DNA of 5,475 bases. Source: Candidatus Coatesiibacteriota bacterium (GTDB taxonomy: Bacteria; Oederibacteriota; CAKKQC01). Below the pieces are notes generated by a model that was not told the origin of the DNA, did not search any database, and worked only from the letters and a program-made list of their open reading frames with translations. Both the position numbers and the translations under genes were made by a program. Location: positions 1 to 5,475 of the forward strand of contig JAHFSL010000207.1 in assembly GCA_023265785.1 (NCBI GenBank), in the 5' to 3' direction. Shown in pieces: positions 1-5,475 of the stretch; position 1 is the stretch's first letter; the number at the start of each line of letters is the position of its first letter.

Positions 1-1
1 C

Positions 2-991
2 ATCCTGGAGCGGTTCCCCGGCCGCGAGTCCACCAAGTCCCTCTACCGCCGGGTGCTGGGGCACCCCTCGATCGCGACGCGCCACTTCTGCCTGGATGAA
101 GTGGATGAGGTGCTCGAAACCAATCCCGACCGCATCCAGGAGCGCTACCAGCGGTGGGCCGTCCGGCTGGGGGCGGAAGCCCTGCGCGCCGCGCTCGCCG
201 ACGCCGGCGTGGAGGCGGATCAATTGGGCCTGCTCGTGACCACGACCTGCACCGGGTCGCTCTGTCCCGGCCTTTCGGCCCACCTGACCGAAGCGGCCGG
301 CCTGCCCGGGTCGCTGGCCGTCGCCGATCTCGCCGGCATGGGCTGTGGCGCTGCTGTGCCCGCCCTGCGCGCGGCGGCGGACTACACCGCCGCGCACCCC
401 GACGCGGCCGCCGCCGTCGTCTGCGTCGAGATCTGCTCGGCGGCCATGTATGCCGACGACGACCCCCAACTGGTGATCTCGAACGCCATCTTCGGTGACG
501 GCGCCGCGGCGGCCATCCTGACCGGCGGCCAGGCCGCAAAGGGATCGGGAAGACTCCGGCCGCGCCTGGGCCGGTTCGCCTCGCACACCGTCCCCGTCTG
601 GCGCGACACCCTCCGGTTCCGGCTGGAGGGCGGCCGCCTGCGGAATGTCCTCGACCGCGAGACAGCCCCCCGGGCCGCCGCCGTGCTGGCCACCGTGACG
701 GACCGCCTGCTTGGTGAGGCAGGACTTACCCGGGCGGACCTGGCGCGCTGGATCTTCCACGCCGGGGGCGCGACCGTGCTCGACGCCATCCGGGACGGGC
801 TGGCCGTTCCAGAATCTGGGCTGGCCGCCGCCCGGACGGTCCTTCACCGATGCGGCAACATGTCCTCGCCCACGGTTCTCTTTGTCCTCGCCGAGGAACT
901 CGCCAGTCGCCCGGCGCACCCGGGTGACCGTGCCCTGCTGGCCTCCTTCGGCGCCGGGTTCAGCGCCCATGCCGCCCTGCTGGAGTGGTGA
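2..991 (+). CDS. Type III polyketide synthase (chalcone/stilbene synthase family), 5' partial
   Basis: Homodimeric thiolase-fold enzymes of this family condense a starter acyl-CoA with malonyl-CoA units and cyclise the chain to pyrones, resorcinols or other aromatics. The frame is open from base 2 with no stop, so the start lies upstream; the GTG at 53 is only an internal candidate, because family-like sequence (TKSLYRRVLGHPSIATRHF) runs across it. 329 residues are visible. The catalytic Cys is in GMGCGAA (codon 344-346), His in IFHAGG (758-760) and Asn in CGNMSSPTV (857-859). Cys-His and His-Asn spacings are 138 and 33 residues, against 139 and 33 in plant chalcone synthase (C164/H303/N336). 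By that comparison roughly 25-50 N-terminal residues are missing. NAIFGDGAAAAIL is the conserved core motif. The C-terminal active-site loop, usually GFGPG, reads SFGAG (944-958). The TGA stop overlaps the methyltransferase ATG. Family is confident; starter unit and product are not predictable. KAS III is less likely given the GNMSSPTV and GDGAAA context and the neighbours. Confidence 0.93.
   Translation: MLERFPGRESTKSLYRRVLGHPSIATRHFCLDEVDEVLETNPDRIQERYQRWAVRLGAEALRAALADAGVEADQLGLLVTTTCTGSLCPGLSAHLTEAAGLPGSLAVADLAGMGCGAAVPALRAAADYTAAHPDAAAAVVCVEICSAAMYADDDPQLVISNAIFGDGAAAAILTGGQAAKGSGRLRPRLGRFASHTVPVWRDTLRFRLEGGRLRNVLDRETAPRAAAVLATVTDRLLGEAGLTRADLARWIFHAGGATVLDAIRDGLAVPESGLAAARTVLHRCGNMSSPTVLFVLAEELASRPAHPGDRALLASFGAGFSAHAALLEW
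982..985 (+). promoter_or_regulatory. Ribosome binding site of the methyltransferase gene
   Basis: GGAG lies inside the last codons of the polyketide synthase gene, five bases before ATG 991. It favours ATG 991 over the two in-frame GTG codons at 985 and 988, which would sit on top of it. With the TGATG stop/start overlap it suggests translational coupling. Confidence 0.6.
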
Positions 992-1695
992 TGGATTTGG
1001 CCAGCCGGATTGACGTGCCGGAACTGATGGATACCGTCGCCCTGCCGCCGCCCGAGATGGAGGCCGCCCTCGGGTTTCTGGCGCTCACCAACCGGGCCTT
1101 CGGCGGATCAGCGGTGGTCCTCCGCCACCTCAAGGCCTGGTCGACCGGCTGGGCCCGGGACCGGGAAATCACCCTGCTGGATGCCGGATGCGGTGAGGCC
1201 GACATCCCGCTGGCGGTTGCCCGCTGGGCGCGTGCGGCAGGATTCCGTATGCGGATCACGGCGGTGGATGCCGTGGCCGAAGCCGCCGCCGTCGCCCGGG
1301 CCCGGACCGCGGCGTGGCCCGAGATCAGCGTCCGGCAGGAGGATGTGTTCACGATCCTGGCCGGGGAGCGGTTCGATCTCGTCACCGCCTCCCTGTTTCT
1401 TCACCACCTGCCGCCCGACCGGACCCCTGCGGCCCTGCGCGCATTGGCCGGGGCGGCAAACCGGGGACTCATCGTAAGCGACCTGCTCCGGTCCCGTGCC
1501 GGGTACGTAGCCGTGTGGGCCGCCAGCCGGGTGTTCGGCAACCGGGTCGTCCGGCACGACGGCCCCCTCTCCGTGCGCCGGGCGTTCACGGTGCCCGAGC
1601 TTGCGGCGCTGGCCGCCGAATCTGGTTGCCCCTGGCTGACCGCCCGCGCGGAGCCGTGGTTCCGGGTCTCGCTGGCCGGGGAAAAAATTTCTTGA
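991..1695 (+). CDS. Class I SAM-dependent methyltransferase of the type III PKS operon
   Basis: Predicted cytosolic methyltransferase of 234 residues with a Rossmann-like SAM-binding core. Motif I is LLDAGCG (residues 62-68). The acidic residue after strand 2 is D93 in AVDAV, the adenine-contacting region is QEDVF (116-120), and FDLVTASLFLHHLP (128-141) is the post-motif segment of UbiE/Methyltransf_11-12-like enzymes. An N-terminal helical part (about 1-55) with LTNRAFGG precedes the core, and the C-terminal third (about 165-230) probably shapes the acceptor pocket. The ATG start is chosen because it overlaps the upstream TGA (TGATG) and has GGAG five bases upstream. The stop overlaps the downstream TTG start. 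From context it probably O- or C-methylates the polyketide product; this is inference. It is not an isoprenylcysteine-type membrane methyltransferase, the type found in some phenolic-lipid operons, since it has a soluble class I core. Confidence 0.88.
   Translation: MDLASRIDVPELMDTVALPPPEMEAALGFLALTNRAFGGSAVVLRHLKAWSTGWARDREITLLDAGCGEADIPLAVARWARAAGFRMRITAVDAVAEAAAVARARTAAWPEISVRQEDVFTILAGERFDLVTASLFLHHLPPDRTPAALRALAGAANRGLIVSDLLRSRAGYVAVWAASRVFGNRVVRHDGPLSVRRAFTVPELAALAAESGCPWLTARAEPWFRVSLAGEKIS
1678..1682 (+). promoter_or_regulatory. Candidate ribosome binding site for the TTG start at 1692
   Basis: GGGGA lies nine bases before TTG 1692. It is followed by A6T3 (run of A 1682-1687, T 1688-1690), the most AT-rich patch nearby, which would keep the initiation region unstructured in an otherwise GC-rich message. 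Together these support the rare TTG start. Confidence 0.45.
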
Positions 1696-2813
1696 TCCGC
1701 GAAGCGCTCGTCGTCGGCGGCGGCCCGGCGGGCGCCAGCGCCGCGCTGGCCCTGCGGCAGGGCGGGTTTGAGGTGTTCCTCGCCGAACAGCGGACCCACT
1801 GGACCGGCCGGGTGTGCGGCGCGTTCCTCGCCCCCGAAGCCGTCGGCCACCTCTCCGCGCTCACGGCCCTGGACGCCGTGCGCGCCGCGGGCGCCGTGGA
1901 GGTGACGGCCGCCGAGGTCGTCGGCCCGTCAGGCCCCCCCTCCCCGGTGGATGTGCGGCTGGAAGGCCGAATGGCGATGGCGCTACCCCGTCAGGCTTTG
2001 GAGGACAGTCTTCTGGAATATGCGCGCGGCGCGGGGGTCACCGTCGAAATGGGGACGCGGGTCCTGGCCCTCCTCAAGGACGGGCCGGTCTGGAACGCCA
2101 CCCTGCGCGACCGCCAGGGCCACCAGGCGCGCCGCCGGTTTCCCCTCGTCGTGCTGGCTGACGGCCGGTTCACCATCGGCTCGCCCGCCGAGGCCAAGCC
2201 GCGGGCCGGCTGGTTCGGGTTCAATGCCATCTTCACCGGGCTCAACCGCAAGCCGGGCTCCCTCACCCTGCACCTGTACTCCGGGGGCTATGTCGGGCTG
2301 GCGACCTTCGCCGATGGCTCCACCAATGTCTGCGGGCTGGCCTGGCACGAACTGGGCCAGTTGAAGCCCTGGGAACACGCGTGGGAGGAGGCGCTGGACC
2401 GCTCACCCGCCCTGGCTTCCGGCATGCGCGGCGGCACCCGCGGTGAGGAGTGGCACGGCGTGGGACCGCTCCCGTTCAGCGAAGTGATCCGCCCCAGCGA
2501 AGGCCCGCTCCTGGTGGGCGACGCCGCCGCGGTCGGCGACCCGTTCATGGGCGAGGGCATCGGCCGGGCGCTCGGCGCCGGACCGCTCCTCATGCGCGCG
2601 CTCTCGGAGTCGGGCGGGACCGATCCCCTCAAGGTCCTCCGCGCTTACGAGCGGATCTGGACCGCCCGCTACACCGCCCGGCTCAGGGCGGGTGCGGGCA
2701 TCCACAAGTCGCTCCAGAACCGCATCGCCTTCCTCGCCGCGTCCCTTACGATCCTGAAGAGCCCCGCCCGCATCGCCGCCCTCTTACCTGTCTTCCACGG
2801 CTCCCCCGCCTAG
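1692..2813 (+). CDS. FAD-dependent oxidoreductase, geranylgeranyl reductase/UbiH-like
   Basis: Predicted 373-residue flavoprotein of the PHBH-fold group, which includes aromatic hydroxylases and geranylgeranyl reductases. The N-terminal dinucleotide-binding motif is ALVVGGGPAGASAA (GGGPAG at 9-14), with E32 at the end of strand 2 as likely ribose ligand. RVCGAFLAPEA (40-50) resembles the CGG(G)L segment of geranylgeranyl reductases. LADGRF (155-160) is the DG-motif region, and LLVGDAAAVGDPFMGEGIG (273-291) is the GD motif that binds the FAD ribityl chain. The start is inferred: the frame is open upstream to 1314, but homology begins only at residue 2-3 after TTG 1692, which overlaps the methyltransferase stop (TTGA). 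The extra 126 codons would lie wholly inside that gene. In context it probably oxidises or reduces the methylated polyketide; the srsC-type flavin hydroxylase is an analogy only. Hydroxylation versus double-bond reduction cannot be decided from sequence. Confidence 0.87.
   Translation: MIREALVVGGGPAGASAALALRQGGFEVFLAEQRTHWTGRVCGAFLAPEAVGHLSALTALDAVRAAGAVEVTAAEVVGPSGPPSPVDVRLEGRMAMALPRQALEDSLLEYARGAGVTVEMGTRVLALLKDGPVWNATLRDRQGHQARRRFPLVVLADGRFTIGSPAEAKPRAGWFGFNAIFTGLNRKPGSLTLHLYSGGYVGLATFADGSTNVCGLAWHELGQLKPWEHAWEEALDRSPALASGMRGGTRGEEWHGVGPLPFSEVIRPSEGPLLVGDAAAVGDPFMGEGIGRALGAGPLLMRALSESGGTDPLKVLRAYERIWTARYTARLRAGAGIHKSLQNRIAFLAASLTILKSPARIAALLPVFHGSPA
2810..2813. other. Overlapping convergent stop codons (CTAG)
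   Basis: The plus-strand oxidoreductase ends with TAG at 2811-2813. The minus-strand pseudouridine synthase ends with TAG read from 2812 to 2810. The two operons therefore meet tail-to-tail with a four-base overlap and no intergenic space. I see no GC-rich hairpin followed by a T-run on either strand at the junction, so termination must be elsewhere, factor-dependent, or read into the opposing gene. Confidence 0.9.
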
Positions 2814-3559
2814 AACTTCTCCCAGGGGCGCAGGAAGCGCCATTTGCCGTCGGGCAGGCCGCCCAGGGACACCCCACCGATGCGCACCCGTTTCAGCCCC
2901 ATGACCTTGAGGTGGACGGCATCGCACATCCTTCGGATCTGCCGCTTGCGGCCCTCGTGGAGGACGAACCGCAACTGGTCGGCGTTGACCCACTCGACCT
3001 TGGCGTCCAGCAGGGGCTTGCCGTCCATCACCATCCCCTTGCGCAGGCGGGCCAGCCCGGCGCCGTCGAGCTTGCCCTGCACCCGGACGAGGTATTCCTT
3101 CTCCGGTCCCGGCTCGTGCTCGCCGATCAGTTTGCGGGCGATCCGGCCGTCCTGGGTGAAGATGAGCAGGCCGCGCGAATCAATGTCCAACCGGCCCGCC
3201 GGCGCCAGCCCGGGCAGGCGGCGCGCATCGAATTGCCGGTCCCCCTCGCTCCGGTCCTGGTGCGGCGGACTCAACAGTTCGCTGGCCTGGCTGTAGCCGT
3301 CCTCCGGCTCGTTGGACACATACCCCACCGGCTTGTTGAGCAGGATGGTGACGGTGCGGTCCTGCGCCCGGGACGCGCTGGCGGTCAGCTTGAGATCATC
3401 GGTGGCCAGGGCCTTGGTGCCCAACTGGGTGACCGGCTTGCCGTTCAGGAGCACCCAGCCGCGCTTGATGTACTCATCCGCCTCGCGCCGGGAACACAGA
3501 CCCCGCCCGGCCAGCAGTTTCGAGATGCGCTCGAGCCCGGGGCCGGTTTGCGGCTTCAT
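2810..3559 (-). CDS. rluF: 23S rRNA pseudouridine synthase, RluF/RsuA family
   Basis: Isomerises uridine to pseudouridine in ribosomal RNA; E. coli RluF acts on 23S U2604. 249 residues, typical for the family. An N-terminal S4 RNA-binding domain spans about 9-60 (ERISKLLAGRGLCSRREAD, then GWVLLNGKPV). The core begins at ILLNKPVGYVS (72-82). The catalytic Asp is D125 in AGRLDIDSRGLLIFTQDG. EKEYLVRV (153-160), GRKRQIRRMC (203-212) and the end LGGLPDGKWRFL match the RluF side of the family. The linker between ASELL and GRLD (about 97-120) is longer than in E. coli RluF, as I recall for RluF-like proteins of other proteobacteria. ATG 3559 is chosen because it overlaps the upstream stop (ATGA) and lies just before the S4 domain; the frame extends to an ATG at 3685, but that extension falls inside the neighbouring gene and has no S4 homology. 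Family is certain; RluF versus RluB/RluE specificity is inferred from motifs. Confidence 0.9.
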   Translation of the reverse strand: MKPQTGPGLERISKLLAGRGLCSRREADEYIKRGWVLLNGKPVTQLGTKALATDDLKLTASASRAQDRTVTILLNKPVGYVSNEPEDGYSQASELLSPPHQDRSEGDRQFDARRLPGLAPAGRLDIDSRGLLIFTQDGRIARKLIGEHEPGPEKEYLVRVQGKLDGAGLARLRKGMVMDGKPLLDAKVEWVNADQLRFVLHEGRKRQIRRMCDAVHLKVMGLKRVRIGGVSLGGLPDGKWRFLRPWEKF

Positions 3560-4122
3560 TCGGCGTCCGGTACGCAGGCCAGCCGGTCCAGGGGGCGGGC
3601 ATAGACGAGGGTGTAGCCGTCTTCCCGGGTGGCGCGGGCGTAGGAGAGCACGGCATGCGTGTCGCGGGCCAGCGCGGTCCGGCACCGGTCGGCGGCGGCC
3701 ACGCCGGGCTCCCGGTCCCCCAGGCAGGTGAAACTCACGCCCTGCACTTCCTCGTCCTCCAGCGCCCGGACCTCCAGCGCGTTCGGACCGGAATCGAGCG
3801 AGAGGAAGTTGCCGAAGTACTCGGCGGCCTTGGGGACCTTCTCCCCTGCCGCGAGGTCGAAGAGCCGGTCATAATCCCGGTCCGAGATGAAGAAACCATC
3901 CTCCAGCAGGGTCTCGCCCGCATCATCCACCAGCGTGATGTCCACATTGAACCCATGGCGCGAGCGGTTCGCGCTCCAGTCCACCTCGAACCGGTCCGGC
4001 TTGCCATTGCCGTCCACATCAAAGAGGTAGACGCCGGGCTCGGGGTGGGTCAGCCCGGGAACGCCGCCACTACGGAGGGCCGCCTGGGCGGACACCGACG
4101 CGAGGAGCAGGAGCCAGGTCAT
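3556..4122 (-). CDS. Probable secreted protein with an EF-hand-type calcium loop
   Basis: Not a family I recognise. It has 188 residues. The start MTWLLLLASVSAQA looks like a short signal peptide, with likely cleavage after AQA (residue 14), but the n-region has no positive charge. No earlier start exists: an in-frame TAA lies 12 bases upstream, with no start codon between. The mature part is acidic and holds one loop DVDGNGKPDRFE (35-46) with D, D, N, K, D, E at EF-hand positions 1, 3, 5, 7, 9, 12 and Gly at 6; Pro replaces the usual Ile/Leu at 8. Three cysteines follow at 133, 147 and 183. There is no lipobox and no other transmembrane segment. It is coupled at both ends by ATGA overlaps, with the mutarotase-like gene upstream and the pseudouridine synthase downstream. 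A weak AAGG lies ten bases before the ATG. Likely exported to periplasm or outside; function unknown. Confidence 0.75.
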   Translation of the reverse strand: MTWLLLLASVSAQAALRSGGVPGLTHPEPGVYLFDVDGNGKPDRFEVDWSANRSRHGFNVDITLVDDAGETLLEDGFFISDRDYDRLFDLAAGEKVPKAAEYFGNFLSLDSGPNALEVRALEDEEVQGVSFTCLGDREPGVAAADRCRTALARDTHAVLSYARATREDGYTLVYARPLDRLACVPDAE

Positions 4123-5255
4123 GCCAGCGCAACCTTACCGCCACCCGCTAGGGTGAGGGTGATCGGGCCGGCCGTGGGCGACCCGTCCACGGCAGTCACC
4201 CCGGTGCATCCCGCCGGGACCGGCGCGACGAAGACGCGCCAGGTCGCGTGCCGTGTCTCGCCGGGCTGGAGCGTGGTCAGCACGGGCACCCCGAAGAGCG
4301 AGCCCAACGTCTGCATGGCCTCCTTGCCGGCGGGAAAGGGCGAGAGCCCGAACTCCATCCCGCGCGCCAGCGTGGTGCCGGCCCACGGCAGGGTGAGGCG
4401 GTCGAGGTTCTCGTCCCACAACCCCAGCCACGGGAACTCGGCGCGTCGCCACAGGTAGCCGCAGACCAGCCCCAGCCGCGGATTGACCGCCGTCATCCAT
4501 GCGGTTTCACGGGCGGGGTCCATCAACTGACCGGTGAAATCTCCCGAGGCCGGGTCGGCTGGGAACACGCGCAGGTCCACCTCGCCGCCGCCCACGTGCG
4601 GCGCCAGTGGCCAGGTAAAATCCGCATTGACCTTGAGGCGTTGGACCCGGGCGAACACGGTGGGATTGGTCCGCCCCCTGGTCGCCGAAGCGTCAAACGT
4701 GGTTACGCCCTTCTCCAGGAAGGGCGGCCCAAAGGTCGCGTGTTCCTGCCAGCCGATCTCCCGTGGCGCGTCGGATTCATTCTCAACCTCCGTCGCCACC
4801 GTCAGGATGGATGACCCCGGCGCGGCCGTGAGGGTGCGCTTCACCCAGAGCCGGGCATACGGCAGGTCCGCAGTCGCGATCATGCCGTGCTCCCCTGGCT
4901 CGACCTCCCAGTTCGCCACCGGCGCCTCGCCGTGGACGGTCAGCCCCGCGTCCTCCTCGGCCGCCGAGGGCGGGCCGAAGAAATCAATGCACGGATTGTG
5001 ACCCATGATGGATGCGAGCAGGCGGGCCTCGGGGGGGCCGCCGTACCGGTCCAGGTCGCGCACCGGGCGAAACTCGTCGGGTTCCTGGGACGCCCAGGGA
5101 ACCTCCCAGAGAGGGTTGATGCCCTTGGCCGGCCCAGCCAGCAGGGTCAACGACGCCAGGTGGCCGCCTCCCGGGAGAAAGACGGCGCGAAGCGTGCCAT
5201 TCTCCAGCGCAGAGGCACGGCGGCCGCGCCAGTCGGTCAGGTGGGCTTCAAGCAT
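4119..5255 (-). CDS. Galactose-mutarotase-like (aldose 1-epimerase-type fold) protein
   Basis: 378 residues, predicted cytosolic: no signal peptide and no membrane helix. The sequence is rich in short beta strands and fits the galactose-mutarotase-like beta-sandwich. GHLASLTLL (31-39) is the typical early turn. PCIDFFGPP and VHGEA (H108) precede NWEV, like the GxHG segment of aldose epimerases. EIGWQEHATFGPPFLE (166-181, H172) resembles the second conserved His segment, and E301 in GMEFGLSPFP may be the C-terminal acid. These residue assignments are my inference by pattern, without an alignment. Ordinary GalM proteins are about 340 residues, so it is slightly long. ATG 5255 lies four bases after the stop of the upstream gene. 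There is no good ribosome site before it, so translation may depend on coupling. The stop overlaps the next ATG. The sugar substrate is unknown, and it may be a non-catalytic sugar-binding relative. Confidence 0.72.
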   Translation of the reverse strand: MLEAHLTDWRGRRASALENGTLRAVFLPGGGHLASLTLLAGPAKGINPLWEVPWASQEPDEFRPVRDLDRYGGPPEARLLASIMGHNPCIDFFGPPSAAEEDAGLTVHGEAPVANWEVEPGEHGMIATADLPYARLWVKRTLTAAPGSSILTVATEVENESDAPREIGWQEHATFGPPFLEKGVTTFDASATRGRTNPTVFARVQRLKVNADFTWPLAPHVGGGEVDLRVFPADPASGDFTGQLMDPARETAWMTAVNPRLGLVCGYLWRRAEFPWLGLWDENLDRLTLPWAGTTLARGMEFGLSPFPAGKEAMQTLGSLFGVPVLTTLQPGETRHATWRVFVAPVPAGCTGVTAVDGSPTAGPITLTLAGGGKVALA

Positions 5256-5259
5256 GGGG

Positions 5260-5475
5260 CTATTGTACTGGGCGAGTGAGCAGGAGGACTGCCAGGTAGG
5301 GAATCATGATCGCTCCGCCGCGCCGGCGAATGATCGCGGCAATCTCCGCATACAGGGCGCGGCGCGCCCCCGCCGGCATGGCCCGGTGGTCGGAGTAGGT
5401 GTCGAGGAGCCGGATGTATTGCGTCCCGTGATAGCGGGCGATCCACGGGTGCCGCCTGACCTCGGGGATTGAGAA
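5260..5475 (-). CDS. C-terminal end of a probable SAM-dependent methyltransferase, partial
   Basis: The frame is open from the window edge for 71 codons and ends in TAG at 5262-5260. The residues visible include FSIPEVRRHPWIARYHGTQY, LLDTYSDHRAMP, LYAEIAAIIRRRGGAI and IPYLAVLLLTRPVQ. The LL-T-S-DH segment, then a helix, GG and a final Y-AVLLL strand, is the C-terminal pattern I associate with class I methyltransferases of the Methyltransf_11/25 type. The SAM-binding motifs would lie outside the window, so this rests on the tail alone. The stop is four bases before the mutarotase-like gene, which places it at or near the head of the same minus-strand operon. It is unrelated to the methyltransferase at 991-1695. 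Confidence 0.6.
   Translation of the reverse strand, partial: FSIPEVRRHPWIARYHGTQYIRLLDTYSDHRAMPAGARRALYAEIAAIIRRRGGAIMIPYLAVLLLTRPVQ

Noticed and set aside
53..55. GTG 53 as the true start of the polyketide synthase
   Set aside because: Family-like residues continue in frame to the window edge, and the catalytic Cys would be at residue 98, too early compared with about 138-175 in known members.
1314..1691. A 126-codon N-terminal extension of the oxidoreductase frame
   Set aside because: It lies wholly inside the methyltransferase gene in another frame, is rich in Arg/Pro/Gly like other GC-rich shadow frames, and adds no recognisable domain before the flavin motif.
2807..2830. Possible hairpin CGCC...GGCG at the convergent junction as a terminator
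   Set aside because: The stem is only four pairs with a long loop and no T-run on either strand.
2450..3604. A 384-codon plus-strand open frame across the junction and antisense to the pseudouridine synthase
   Set aside because: It has no family motifs and is a frame shadow of the oxidoreductase end and of the minus-strand gene, whose S4 domain and catalytic GRLD motif are clear.
3655..4458. A 267-codon plus-strand open frame
   Set aside because: It is antisense to the secreted protein and the mutarotase-like gene, with composition typical of GC-rich antisense frames and no motif.
5262..5267. TACAAT on the minus strand just before ATG 5255, a possible -10 box for a leaderless transcript
   Set aside because: It falls within the last codons of the upstream methyltransferase-like gene, has no acceptable -35 at 16-18 bases, and the four-base gap is better explained by an operon.

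Overview
This is a compact, very GC-rich bacterial window. GC dominates third codon positions, there is almost no intergenic DNA, and six of the seven genes meet a neighbour by overlapping start/stop or stop/stop codons. No RNA gene, CRISPR array, transposase, long repeat or intrinsic terminator was seen. The gene mix does not fix the phylum. High GC, a type III polyketide synthase cluster and a galactose-mutarotase-like protein would suit Acidobacteriota, Gemmatimonadota, Verrucomicrobiota or a high-GC proteobacterium. That is a guess, not a result.

Left half, plus strand (2-2813): a tightly coupled three-gene secondary-metabolite operon. It holds a type III polyketide synthase cut at its 5' end by the window, a class I SAM-dependent methyltransferase, and an FAD-dependent oxidoreductase of the geranylgeranyl-reductase/UbiH type. 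The synthase keeps the Cys-His-Asn triad at almost exactly the spacing of chalcone synthase. The simplest reading is that the synthase makes a pyrone, resorcinol or other aromatic polyketide, possibly a phenolic lipid, which the other two enzymes methylate and oxidise or reduce. The Streptomyces griseus srsABC operon (type III PKS, methyltransferase, flavoprotein hydroxylase) is a known system of the same logic, but the substrate and product here are not readable from sequence.

Right half, minus strand (5475 down to 2810): a second operon. In transcription order it has the C-terminal end of a probable SAM-dependent methyltransferase (cut by the window edge), a 378-residue galactose-mutarotase-like protein, a 188-residue probably secreted protein with one complete EF-hand-type calcium loop, and an RluF/RsuA-type 23S rRNA pseudouridine synthase. 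The last three are joined by two successive ATGA overlaps. The functions do not form an obvious pathway, so this looks like a housekeeping/hypothetical operon rather than part of the polyketide cluster.

The two operons converge and their stop codons overlap inside the tetranucleotide CTAG at 2810-2813. The best candidate for new biology is the polyketide cluster. Smaller points of interest are the A6T3 tract at the methyltransferase/oxidoreductase junction, the convergent overlap, and the EF-hand protein between a mutarotase-like protein and an rRNA-modifying enzyme.
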